The position numbers were made by a program, and so were the translations under genes. A stretch of 51,344 nucleotides of DNA from JBHENC01 sp051000345 (GTDB lineage Bacteria; Acidobacteriota; Blastocatellia; Pyrinomonadales; Pyrinomonadaceae). The stretch lies in the NCBI GenBank assembly GCA_051000345.1, contig JBPCOJ010000120.1:1-51344 (forward strand). The letters run 5' to 3'. Under the pieces are notes generated by a model, which was given only the letters and a program-made list of their open reading frames with translations, ran no database searches and was not told where the DNA came from. Below, piece after piece: positions 14,897-22,089 of this stretch (position 1 is its first letter; each line of letters opens with the position of its first letter).

Positions 14897-15280
14897 ATGG
14901 CTCGTGTAGCTGGCGTCGATCTTCCGCCGAACAAACGTGCGCAGATTGGCCTGACTTATATTTACGGTATCGGGCGTTCGCGCGCGACTTCGATTTTGCA
15001 GGAAGCGCAGGTCTCCGTCGATTCACGCGTGCGCGATTTGAATGATGACGAACTCGGACGCATTCGCGCCATTCTCGACCGTGAAGGCGAGATCGAAGGC
15101 GACTTGCGCAAGCGCGTGCAAATGGACATCAAACGCTTGATGGACATCGGCTCGTACAGAGGTTTGCGCCACCGTCGCGGGCTTCCCGTGCGCGGCCAAC
15201 GCACCAGCACCAACGCGCGCACGCGCAAGGGGCCGCGCCGTGCCACCGTCGCAAAGAAAAAAGCGCCGGGCAAAAAGTAA
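14897..15280 (+). CDS. rpsM: 30S ribosomal protein S13
   Basis: S13 of the 30S head contacts P-site tRNA and the 50S. The 127 residues include MARVAGVDLPPNKRAQIGLTYIYGIGRSRA, DIGSYRGLRHRRGLPVRGQRTSTNARTRKGPRR and a short Lys-rich tail. A strong purine-rich SD (GGAGAGAAGG) precedes the ATG. It is followed by a family A repeat. Confidence 0.98.
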   Translation: MARVAGVDLPPNKRAQIGLTYIYGIGRSRATSILQEAQVSVDSRVRDLNDDELGRIRAILDREGEIEGDLRKRVQMDIKRLMDIGSYRGLRHRRGLPVRGQRTSTNARTRKGPRRATVAKKKAPGKK

Positions 15281-15285
15281 TTACA

Positions 15286-15362
15286 GCAGATGTCGGATGC
15301 TGGATGTTAGATGTCAGCCTCTGGCCTTTAACCAACATCTGACATCTAGTATCTAACATCTA
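15286..15362. repeat. Heptamer inverted repeat, family A
   Basis: Left arm 15287-15317 (GATGTCG, GATGCTG, GATGTTA, GATGTCA), loop CCTCTGGCCTTTAACCA, right arm 15335-15362 (CATCTGA, CATCTAG, TATCTAA). It lies between rpsM and rpsK, with 5 nt between the right arm and the rpsK ATG. Confidence 0.88.
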
Positions 15363-15367
15363 ATTTT

Positions 15368-15769
15368 ATGGCAAAAGCAGCAGCGGGAAAAAAGAAGGTC
15401 TTTCGCAAGAAGGAAAAGAAGAACATTCCGAATGGGATTGTGTACATCGCGGCCTCGTTTAATAACACGATGATCTCGATTACCGATCTCGAGGGCAATC
15501 TGATCGCGCAGTCGTCTTCGGGCGCGCGCGGGTTTCGCGGTTCGCGCAAGGGAACTCCGTTCGCCGCGCAGCAGGCGGCCTACGAAGCGGCGAATAAAGC
15601 GAAGGATGCCGGAATGCAGCAGTGCGAAGTGCGCGTCAAAGGCCCCGGCGGTGGACGCGAGTCGGCGATTCGCGCGATCAACAACGCGGGCATACGCGTC
15701 GTTACGATCCGCGACACGACGCCGATTCCGCACAACGGCTGCCGTCCGCCGAAACGCCGCAGAGTGTGA
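15368..15769 (+). CDS. rpsK: 30S ribosomal protein S11
   Basis: S11 is on the 30S platform. The 133 residues include a Lys-rich N-terminus, then NIPNGIVYIAASFNNTMISITDLEGNLIAQSS, GSRKGTPFAAQQAA, CEVRVKGPGGGRESAIRAI and the near-invariant DTTPIPHNGCRPPKRRRV ending. No SD: only AATTTT separates the repeat from the ATG. Confidence 0.98.
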   Translation: MAKAAAGKKKVFRKKEKKNIPNGIVYIAASFNNTMISITDLEGNLIAQSSSGARGFRGSRKGTPFAAQQAAYEAANKAKDAGMQQCEVRVKGPGGGRESAIRAINNAGIRVVTIRDTTPIPHNGCRPPKRRRV

Positions 15770-15774
15770 CGAAT

Positions 15775-15845
15775 GCGGATTTCAGATTGCGGAATGCGGA
15801 TTTAAGAACCTACTTTTAATCCGCATTCCGCAATCTGAAATCCGC
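15775..15845. repeat. Perfect 28-bp inverted repeat made of four heptamers, family C
   Basis: The left arm 15775-15802 is exactly four 7-nt units beginning GCGGATT, TCAGATT. The right arm 15818-15845 is its perfect reverse complement. The loop is 15 nt. It lies just after the rpsK stop and is the cleanest example of the intergenic hairpin layout. Confidence 0.95.
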
Positions 15846-15878
15846 AATTGATTAACCCAAAGGATGAAGGGCATCGCA

Positions 15879-15939
15879 CGCGCAAAAATTGCGCGTTGCC
15901 GCCTGTAAACTTTTCCGTCTATCCAAAATAGACCGGAGG
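15879..15939 (+). promoter_or_regulatory. Two small hairpins at the rpsD ribosome binding site
   Basis: The first is an 8-bp stem, ACGCGCAA/TTGCGCGT with an AAA loop (15878-15896). The second, CCGTCTAT with ATAGACCGG (15915-15936, one bulge), ends in the first bases of the GGAGG SD (15935-15939) of rpsD. In E. coli S4 regulates the alpha operon translationally; whether this is an S4 site is inference only. Confidence 0.4.
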
Positions 15940-15949
15940 CAAAAAAGAA

Positions 15950-16591
15950 GTGGCTAGGTATAGAGACGCGGTGTGCCGTTTGTGCCGCCGTGAAGGTGCA
16001 AAACTTTTCCTGAAGGGCGACAGATGTTACAAGCCCTCCTGCCCGATTGAAAAACGCGGAACGCAGCCGCCCGGACAGCACGGCAATTCGATGCGTCGCG
16101 GCAAGGCGCTCGTCGGCTACGGCCAGCAGTTGCGCGAAAAGCAAAAAGTCAAACGCATTTACTTCGTTCTCGAAGGACAGTTTCGCAACTACTTCGAGCG
16201 CGCCGCCCGTCAAAAAGGCATCACCGGCGAAAATCTTTTGTTTCTACTCGAACGCCGCCTAGACAATATCGTTTACCGCTCGGGCTTTTCCACCTCGCGC
16301 CGTCAGGCACGCCAACTCGTCAACCACGGGCATGTCGAAGTCAACGGGCGCAAAGTAGATATTCCATCGTTCCAGACGAAAGTCGGCGACATCGTCAGCA
16401 TCAAGGAAGCTTCGCGTCATAATCCGCACGTCGAAGGCGCATGGCAGACGGCTGCCGGGCGCGGGCGTCCGTCGTGGATTGCTCCGGCTGACGGCGCGGA
16501 CATGAGCGCGCGTGTTGCAAGCCTTCCGACGCGCGATGATATTGACCGCTCGATCAACGAACAATTGATCGTCGAACTTTACAGCAAGTAA
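15950..16591 (+). CDS. rpsD: 30S ribosomal protein S4, zinc-binding
   Basis: S4 nucleates 30S assembly. The 213-residue product starts at GTG, read as MARYRDAVCRLCRREG, ten nt after GGAGG. Cys9, Cys12 and the later CYKPSC supply a zinc-knuckle set seen in C+ S4. Also visible: QHGNSMRRGKALVGYGQQLREKQKVKRIYFVLEGQFRNYF and the S4 RNA-binding domain LERRLDNIVYRSGFSTSRRQARQLVNHGHVEVNGRKV. It lies between rpsK and rpoA as expected. Confidence 0.97.
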   Translation: MARYRDAVCRLCRREGAKLFLKGDRCYKPSCPIEKRGTQPPGQHGNSMRRGKALVGYGQQLREKQKVKRIYFVLEGQFRNYFERAARQKGITGENLLFLLERRLDNIVYRSGFSTSRRQARQLVNHGHVEVNGRKVDIPSFQTKVGDIVSIKEASRHNPHVEGAWQTAAGRGRPSWIAPADGADMSARVASLPTRDDIDRSINEQLIVELYSK

Positions 16592-16727
16592 TCCAACAAG
16601 AAACGCGGGCAGCGGCAGTTGCTCCGATACATGCTGTCCGGCGTTTTCGCAAACGAATGCGTCGGAACGCAAACGGACGAACGCTGTGACGCATCTTTAT
16701 TGAACCACTCCCGGACGATTAAAAATT

Positions 16728-17789
16728 ATGGCTATGGATCAGAATAATCTTTGGACAGGCTTTCAAATGCCGCGCCGTCTTGCCGCCGATGCCGAAACGA
16801 TGACGGATCGCTACGGGCGCTTTTCCGCGCAGCCGTTTGAACGCGGCTTCGGCACGACCGTGGGCAATTCCTTGCGGCGCGCGCTGCTTTCGAGTATCGA
16901 AGGCGCGGCGATTACCGCCGTCAAAATCGAAGGCGTCGAGCACGAATTCTCGTCGATCAACGGCGTCGTCGAAGACGCAACCGACGTGATTCTCAATTTG
17001 AAGCAAGTGCCTTTCAAACTGCACAGCGCGGAAGCGAAGACGCTCACGATCAACAAAACGGGCGCGGGCGAAGTTACGTCCGGCGACATCGAAACAGATG
17101 GCGACGTTGAAGTGCTCGACCCGAATGTTCACATTGCGACTGTTGGCGAAGGCGGCTCGATGCAAATCGAAATGCGTCTGAAACGCGGGCGCGGCTATGT
17201 TTCCGCCGACCGCAACTTTGACGAAGATTTGTCCTTGGGCTACATCCCGATTGATTCCGTTCACACGCCCGTCAAGAAAGTTAATTATACGGTTGAAGCC
17301 GCGCGCCTCGGCCAGAACACGGAGTTCGATAAATTAACTATCGAAGTCTGGACGGACGGCTCCGTTAAGCCGGATGACGCTGTCGGCCTCGCCGCCAAGT
17401 TAATCAAAGATCACATGTCCATCTTTATCAATTTCGAGGAAGACACGGACGAGCTTGCGTACAGCAACATGGAACGCCCGCCCTTGCCGCGCAACGATCA
17501 GCTTGATCGCTCTGTCGATGAGTTGGAGCTTTCCGTGCGCTCGTATAATTGCCTGAAGAACGCCGACATCAAAACCATCCGCGACCTTGTTCAGCGTTCC
17601 GAGCGCGAGATGCTTGCAACGAAAAATTTTGGCAAGAAATCGCTTAATGAAATCAGAGATATTCTGCACGGAATGGGACTCGATTTCGGCATGGAATTCG
17701 ACGCGCAGGGTAATCCGATTCCCGGCTCCGGCGGACGCGACGCGGCGACGGATGACGAAGTCGAAGACGAAGACGAAGTCGAAGAGTAA
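16728..17789 (+). CDS. rpoA: RNA polymerase subunit alpha
   Basis: The alpha subunit dimerises to scaffold RNA polymerase. It has 353 residues: the N-terminal domain with YGRFSAQPFERGFGTTVGNSLRRALLSSIEGAAITAVKIEGVEHEFSSI (residues about 28-80), a linker, and the C-terminal domain with VDELELSVRSYNCLKNADIKTIRDLVQRSEREMLATKNFGKKSLNEIRDIL. A strongly acidic tail (Asp/Glu) ends the protein. The 136-nt leader after rpsD lacks a heptamer repeat and an obvious SD. Confidence 0.98.
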   Translation: MAMDQNNLWTGFQMPRRLAADAETMTDRYGRFSAQPFERGFGTTVGNSLRRALLSSIEGAAITAVKIEGVEHEFSSINGVVEDATDVILNLKQVPFKLHSAEAKTLTINKTGAGEVTSGDIETDGDVEVLDPNVHIATVGEGGSMQIEMRLKRGRGYVSADRNFDEDLSLGYIPIDSVHTPVKKVNYTVEAARLGQNTEFDKLTIEVWTDGSVKPDDAVGLAAKLIKDHMSIFINFEEDTDELAYSNMERPPLPRNDQLDRSVDELELSVRSYNCLKNADIKTIRDLVQRSEREMLATKNFGKKSLNEIRDILHGMGLDFGMEFDAQGNPIPGSGGRDAATDDEVEDEDEVEE

Positions 17790-17793
17790 ACGA

Positions 17794-17870
17794 ACAGATG
17801 TCAGATGCTGGATATTAGATGTCAGCATTTAGGCTTCTAAACAGCATCTAGCATCCGACATCTAATATCT
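17794..17870. repeat. Heptamer inverted repeat, family A
   Basis: Left arm 17795-17825 (AGATGTC, AGATGCT, GGATATT, AGATGTC), loop AGCATTTAGGCTTCTAAACAG, right arm 17843-17870 (CATCTAG, CATCCGA, CATCTAA, TATCTAA). It lies between rpoA and rplQ, and the rplQ ATG is 8 nt beyond it. Confidence 0.88.
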
Positions 17871-17877
17871 AAAAACA

Positions 17878-18606
17878 ATGCGACATCAAAAAGCACATCG
17901 CAAACTCGGACGCACGACGGCGCACCGCATGTCTATGCTGCGCAATCTGGCGACCTCACTGATTAACGCGCGCGACGAGCGCATTGTCACTACTCTGCCG
18001 AAGGCAAAGGAATTGCGCCCGTTCGTCGAACGCGTTATCACGCTTTCACGCCACGCGCAAGCCTTAGAGGGCGACAGCGCCGCCACCGACGCAGTGCATT
18101 TGCGGCGGCAGGCCGCGACGTATTTTCATTCCGGCAACAGCCAATCTGTGTCGGCGAGTCGTCGCGGGCAAACGCGTCCGCCGCGCACCGCCGGAGTACT
18201 CGCTTTGAAACGCTTGTTCGACGACTTGGGCGAGCGCTTTCGTGATCGTCCGGGCGGCTATACGCGCATTATCAAACTCGGCAGGCGCGACGGCGACAAT
18301 GCCGAACTCGCCATTATCGAACTCGTCGATAATCCGCGCGAACGAGAAGCGGCGACGAGCAAGAGCGCCAAGTCCGCCGTTTCGGGCAAACAAAAGACCA
18401 CCAAGGCGAGCGAAGCCGATGCGACGAAAACGGCGCGGCGCGGCGGCAAAAAGGCCGATAAGACTTTCGAGAAAGAAGAAACCACACGCGCACGCGGAAG
18501 CGGCGAAGAGCCGGTTGATTCAGACCTCGAAGCCAATAAGCCGAAGGGCGGCAGCCGCTCCAAAAAAACGGAATCGACTGCTGAAGAAAAAGATACGAAC
18601 AGCTAA
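17878..18606 (+). CDS. rplQ: 50S ribosomal protein L17, with long charged tail
   Basis: L17 borders the exit tunnel. The core (MRHQKAHRKLGRTTAHRMSMLRNLATSLI, then TLPKAKELRPFVERVITL and GERFRDRPGGYTRIIKLGRRDGDNAELAIIELVD) covers residues 1-152. A charged segment of about 25 residues (SGNSQSVSASRRGQTRPPR region) interrupts it. The last 90 residues are a Lys/Glu/Ala-rich disordered tail, making 242 residues against a usual 115-130. No SD is visible. It closes the ribosomal block. Confidence 0.96.
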   Translation: MRHQKAHRKLGRTTAHRMSMLRNLATSLINARDERIVTTLPKAKELRPFVERVITLSRHAQALEGDSAATDAVHLRRQAATYFHSGNSQSVSASRRGQTRPPRTAGVLALKRLFDDLGERFRDRPGGYTRIIKLGRRDGDNAELAIIELVDNPREREAATSKSAKSAVSGKQKTTKASEADATKTARRGGKKADKTFEKEETTRARGSGEEPVDSDLEANKPKGGSRSKKTESTAEEKDTNS

Positions 18607-18697
18607 CGCGCCGAACGCTTACCTGACGGGCGGCAGGCGTTATAGTTCTTGACTCAAACAAAAGAGCTTTTGCAAAGCGTGCTCGGAAGTAGCCGCG

Positions 18698-18757
18698 AGC
18701 CTCAATTCATCGTCGGCGCGAATACAAAAGGAGCGGCGACCACGATTGAGGCTTTTT
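18698..18757 (+). terminator. Rho-independent terminator after rplQ
   Basis: AGCCTCAAT (18698-18706) pairs perfectly with ATTGAGGCT (18745-18753), continued by a T run (18753-18757). The interior has additional CGTCG/CGAC pairing. It ends the alpha operon 90 nt past rplQ and separates it from accB. Confidence 0.8.
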
Positions 18758-18812
18758 GCTTTGTCCGGCTAAAAGAAGAAGAGAATTATTTTGACGCGCG
18801 GAGTCTAATACT

Positions 18813-19556
18813 ATGAGCGACCAAGACGCGCCGCCGCCGACACCAACAACAGTGTCCGGCGATGAACGCGAAAGAGAAAATCAGAGATCATCCGACGTCC
18901 CACAGCGCAATAGTAGTGGCGGCGGCGGAAACCGTGAACGCGAACGCCATTCGCGCCGTCGTCACCAATCTTCGCCGCAGCATCAGTCGCCGCCGCGCCG
19001 TCCTGCGGAAAACATGTTGCCGATGGACGAACTACGCGACCTCGTCGAGTTGATCGGCGAACACGGCTTCACGGACTTTGAATTCGAGCGGCAGGATTTT
19101 CGCATTCGCCTGCGTCGTGACCTCGCTCCGCAAATCATTCAGGCAGCGCCGCCCGCCGCCGCTGCTGCTTCCACACAAGCCGCGCCGCACGCTTCTACGC
19201 CAACACACGCGCCTGCGACACCGCTCCCGAACGCTGCTACCGGAACAAGCGGCGCGACGACACAATCAGCCGCCAATTCTTCAGCAACGCAGGCCGCGAG
19301 TGCCGCCGAAGAAGAGAATCTTCACATTATTACTTCGCCGATTGTCGGCACTTTTTACCGCTCGTCGTCGCCGACCGCCGAACCCTTCGCGCGCATCGGC
19401 AGCCACGTCGCGCCGGAAACTACCGTCTGCATTATCGAAGCGATGAAATTGATGAACGAAATTCAGGCCGAGACGAGCGGCGAAGTCGTCAAGATTTACG
19501 TCGAAAACGCACAGCCCGTCGAATACGGCCAGCCGCTTTTCGGAATCAGGAAATGA
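18813..19556 (+). CDS. accB: Acetyl-CoA carboxylase biotin carboxyl carrier protein
   Basis: BCCP carries the biotin used by acetyl-CoA carboxylase in fatty acid synthesis. Of 247 residues, 1-68 are a low-complexity Arg/Gln/Pro/Gly stretch, 69-102 the conserved helical segment (MDELRDLVELIGEHGFTDFEFE), 105-165 an Ala/Pro/Thr linker, and 168-247 the biotinyl domain with GTFYRSSSPTAEPF and EAMKLMNEI, the biotin acceptor being Lys212. The N-terminal extension is unusual (typical total 150-170). GGAG lies 9 nt before the ATG. accC follows after a repeat. Confidence 0.96.
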   Translation: MSDQDAPPPTPTTVSGDERERENQRSSDVPQRNSSGGGGNRERERHSRRRHQSSPQHQSPPRRPAENMLPMDELRDLVELIGEHGFTDFEFERQDFRIRLRRDLAPQIIQAAPPAAAAASTQAAPHASTPTHAPATPLPNAATGTSGATTQSAANSSATQAASAAEEENLHIITSPIVGTFYRSSSPTAEPFARIGSHVAPETTVCIIEAMKLMNEIQAETSGEVVKIYVENAQPVEYGQPLFGIRK

Positions 19557-19557
19557 A

Positions 19558-19641
19558 ACAGTTTTCAGTAGTCAGTGAACAGTGGTCAGTCATCGGCTAA
19601 ATGCTTTTACTGAAAACTGCTCACTGACCACCGACCACTGA
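19558..19641. repeat. Heptamer inverted repeat, family B
   Basis: Left arm 19558-19593 (CAGTTTT, CAGTAGT, CAGTGAA, CAGTGGT units), loop GGCTAAATGCTTTTACTG, right arm 19610-19641 (GAAAACT, GCTCACT, GACCACC, GACCACT). It sits between accB and accC, with 5 nt to the accC ATG. Confidence 0.87.
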
Positions 19642-19646
19642 TAATT

Positions 19647-21014
19647 ATGACTCCGCGCAAATTTCGCAAAATCTTAATCGCCAATCGCGGCGAGATCGCG
19701 TGCCGCATTATTTGGGCGTGCAAGGAGATGGGCATTCGCACCGTCGCCGTGTATTCCGAAGCCGACCGCGATTCGCTGCATGTGCGTTTCGCAGACGAAG
19801 CCATTTGCATCGGCGCGCCGCCCTCTGCGCAGAGTTACCTGAACATTTCCGCCGTCATTAGCGCCGCTGAAATCGCTAACGTGGACGCGATTCATCCGGG
19901 CTACGGCTTTCTCGCGGAGTCCGCTTACTTCGCGGAAATCTGCGAAGCCTGCAATATCAAATTCATCGGTCCGCGCGCGAGCGTGATACGCATGATGGGC
20001 GATAAAGTCGAAGCACGCCGCGCCGCGCAGGAAGCGGGCTTGCCGATTTTGCCGGGCAGCCCCGAACCTCTGGAGAGCGAAGAAGAAGCTTTGCGACTCG
20101 CGCGCGAGATCGGCTTTCCTGTAATCGTCAAAGCGGCGGCGGGCGGCGGCGGGCGCGGAATGCGCATCGTGCGCACCGAAGCCGAACTAGGCCACGCGCT
20201 CGAAACAGCCTCGAATGAAGCAGCGGCAGCTTTCAAAAACGGCGACGTTTACATAGAGCGTTACATAGAGCGTCCGCGCCACATTGAAATTCAAGTGCTC
20301 GCGGATGAATACGGCGCGTGCATACATTTAGGCGAACGCGAGTGTTCGATTCAACGCCGTCACCAGAAACTTTTAGAAGAAGCGCCGTCGCCCGTGCTGT
20401 CCGCAGACTTGCGCAACCAAATGGGCAACGCAGCGGTTGCGGCCTGCAAGCGCATCAATTACTCGAACGCTGGCACCATCGAATTTCTGCTCGATGAAGA
20501 CAATAGATTTTATTTCATGGAAATGAACACGCGCATACAGGTCGAGCATCCCGTGACGGAGATGGTCACGCTCGCCGACATCGTGCGCAATCAAATACGC
20601 ATTGCCGAAGGCGAGCCGCTCGGTTACACGCAGGACGATTTGATGATCGTCGGCCATTCAATCGAGTGCCGCATCAACGCCGAAAACCCTGAAACATTCG
20701 CGCCTTCGCCCGGACTTATCACTGCTTTTAATTTGCCGGGCGGCCCCGGCGTGCGTGTCGATACGGCTGCTTATCCGGGCTACTTTGTGCCGCCATATTA
20801 CGATTCGATGATCGCCAAATTGATTGTCCACGCGCGCACGCGCGACCTCGCCATTGCGCGTATGCGGCGTGCCTTAGGCGCGATGGTCGTCGAAGGAATA
20901 AAGACGACGATTCCGCTTCATTTGAAGATTATGGATGATCCGAAATTCCAAGCGGGCGAACTCTCCACGAAATTTATGGAAGAGTTCAGCGAGAGACAGA
21001 ACGGCGCGAAATAA
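19647..21014 (+). CDS. accC: Acetyl-CoA carboxylase biotin carboxylase subunit
   Basis: This ATP-grasp enzyme carboxylates the biotin of AccB. It has 455 residues, normal for AccC. Visible are KILIANRGEIACRIIWACKEMGI, HPGYGFLAESA, the Gly-rich ATP loop VIVKAAAGGGGRGMRIV (about residues 157-173), the HRKL-like ERECSIQRRHQKLLEEAPSP, and the active site EMNTRIQVEHPVTE. The accB-accC pair is standard; the acetyl transferase subunits are not in this window. No SD is visible. Confidence 0.98.
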   Translation: MTPRKFRKILIANRGEIACRIIWACKEMGIRTVAVYSEADRDSLHVRFADEAICIGAPPSAQSYLNISAVISAAEIANVDAIHPGYGFLAESAYFAEICEACNIKFIGPRASVIRMMGDKVEARRAAQEAGLPILPGSPEPLESEEEALRLAREIGFPVIVKAAAGGGGRGMRIVRTEAELGHALETASNEAAAAFKNGDVYIERYIERPRHIEIQVLADEYGACIHLGERECSIQRRHQKLLEEAPSPVLSADLRNQMGNAAVAACKRINYSNAGTIEFLLDEDNRFYFMEMNTRIQVEHPVTEMVTLADIVRNQIRIAEGEPLGYTQDDLMIVGHSIECRINAENPETFAPSPGLITAFNLPGGPGVRVDTAAYPGYFVPPYYDSMIAKLIVHARTRDLAIARMRRALGAMVVEGIKTTIPLHLKIMDDPKFQAGELSTKFMEEFSERQNGAK

Positions 21015-21135
21015 CGCGACTGAATTCGTCGGGCGCTGATGCGTTGACGCGGGCGCGCAAACGAACTTATAATACCAGACTTTTCTGTTAGCGGGCTTTG
21101 CAGTAAGGCAAGCCCTTGAAGGAGCAACTCACGTT

Positions 21136-21450
21136 ATGGCTTACGCAATTATCAGAACAGGCGGCAAACAATTTCGCGTTCAGGAAGGCGCGACGTTGCG
21201 CGTGCCTTCGATAGACAAAAACGCCGGTGACCAAATCGAACTCGAAGCGCTCGTTGTCGCTGCGGGCGGTGACGAAAAAGCGCGCATCGGCGCGCCGCTC
21301 GTTGACGGCGCGCGCATCGCCGCCACTGTCGTCGATCACGGACGCGGCGAGAAGATCATCGTGTTCAAGAAAAAGCGTCGCAAACAATACAAGCGCACGC
21401 AGGGACATCGTCAGAACTACACGACCTTAAAGATTGATTCGATTGGATGA
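21136..21450 (+). CDS. rplU: 50S ribosomal protein L21
   Basis: L21 is a small 50S protein. The 104 residues begin MAYAIIRTGGKQFRVQEGATLRV and end with KRRKQYKRTQGHRQNYTTLKID, the family signature. A GAAGGAG SD lies upstream. It heads the usual rplU-rpmA-obg trio, here split by heptamer repeats. Confidence 0.97.
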   Translation: MAYAIIRTGGKQFRVQEGATLRVPSIDKNAGDQIELEALVVAAGGDEKARIGAPLVDGARIAATVVDHGRGEKIIVFKKKRRKQYKRTQGHRQNYTTLKIDSIG

Positions 21451-21453
21451 AAG

Positions 21454-21556
21454 CAGGAGACGGAAGTCAGGAGTCGGAAGACAGAATAAAGGCAGGCGTC
21501 GGCGAAAACCCTGCGCTGCTTCATTCTGACTTCTGTCTACTGGCTACTGACTTCTT
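21454..21556. repeat. Heptamer inverted repeat, family D (AGTCAGG type)
   Basis: Left arm 21454-21490 (GGAGACG, GAAGTCA, GGAGTCG, GAAGACA), loop AATAAAGGCAGGCGTCGG, right arm 21522-21556 (TTCTGAC, TTCTGTC, TACTGGC, TACTGAC). It lies between rplU and rpmA. Confidence 0.85.
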
Positions 21557-21571
21557 TTGAGGGATTGAAAG

Positions 21572-21871
21572 ATGGCACATAAAAAAGGCGTCGGTTCTTC
21601 GCGCAATGGACGCGATTCATCGGCGCAGCGATTAGGACTCAAGAAGTTTGGCGGCGAGCACGTTCTGGGCGGAAACATTCTCGCACGACAGCGCGGCACA
21701 AAATGGAAGCCCGGCAAAAACGTCGGGCGCGGCAAAGACGATACGCTGTTTGCGCTCATCGAAGGCTTCGTGAAGTTTGAAGACAAAGGGCGCTCCGGCA
21801 AATTCATCAGCGTTTACGCGGAAGCAGTTGCTGCGGCTGAACAGGAAGCCGCACAACCAATCGCCGCATAA
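21572..21871 (+). CDS. rpmA: 50S ribosomal protein L27
   Basis: L27's N-terminus reaches the peptidyl transferase centre. The 99 residues start MAHKKGVGSSRNGRDSSAQRLGLKKFGGEHVLGGNILARQRGTKWKPGKNVGRGKDDTLFAL, typical throughout, with no N-terminal leader needing cleavage as in Firmicutes. SD GAGGG. The last ~15 residues are an Ala/Glu/Gln tail. Confidence 0.97.
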   Translation: MAHKKGVGSSRNGRDSSAQRLGLKKFGGEHVLGGNILARQRGTKWKPGKNVGRGKDDTLFALIEGFVKFEDKGRSGKFISVYAEAVAAAEQEAAQPIAA

Positions 21872-21967
21872 GGTTTCTGAAACGAAGAAGAAAGCTGCAC
21901 AAGTTTCGAGACGCCCGCGCCGGGAGTGTGTTACGCCAACGCACATTCAGCGCCGGGCGTCATTTTC

Positions 21968-22076
21968 ATTTTCGATTTTCAGTTTGCAGATTCGCAATTA
22001 CTTATCGCATAGAAGAAGGCAAACCTTGAACATTGCATTTCTTCAAATCGAAAATCAGCAATCGCAAATCTAAAAT
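21968..22076. repeat. Heptamer repeat, family C-like, degenerate
   Basis: Before obg, 21968-21999 (TTCGATTTTCAG, GATTCGCAATTA) and 22044-22076 (AAATCGAAAATCAGC, AATCGCAAATC) carry family C-like words. The arms are only partly complementary. It looks like an eroded or rearranged copy. Confidence 0.6.
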
Positions 22077-22089
22077 TCATTGATTTATC

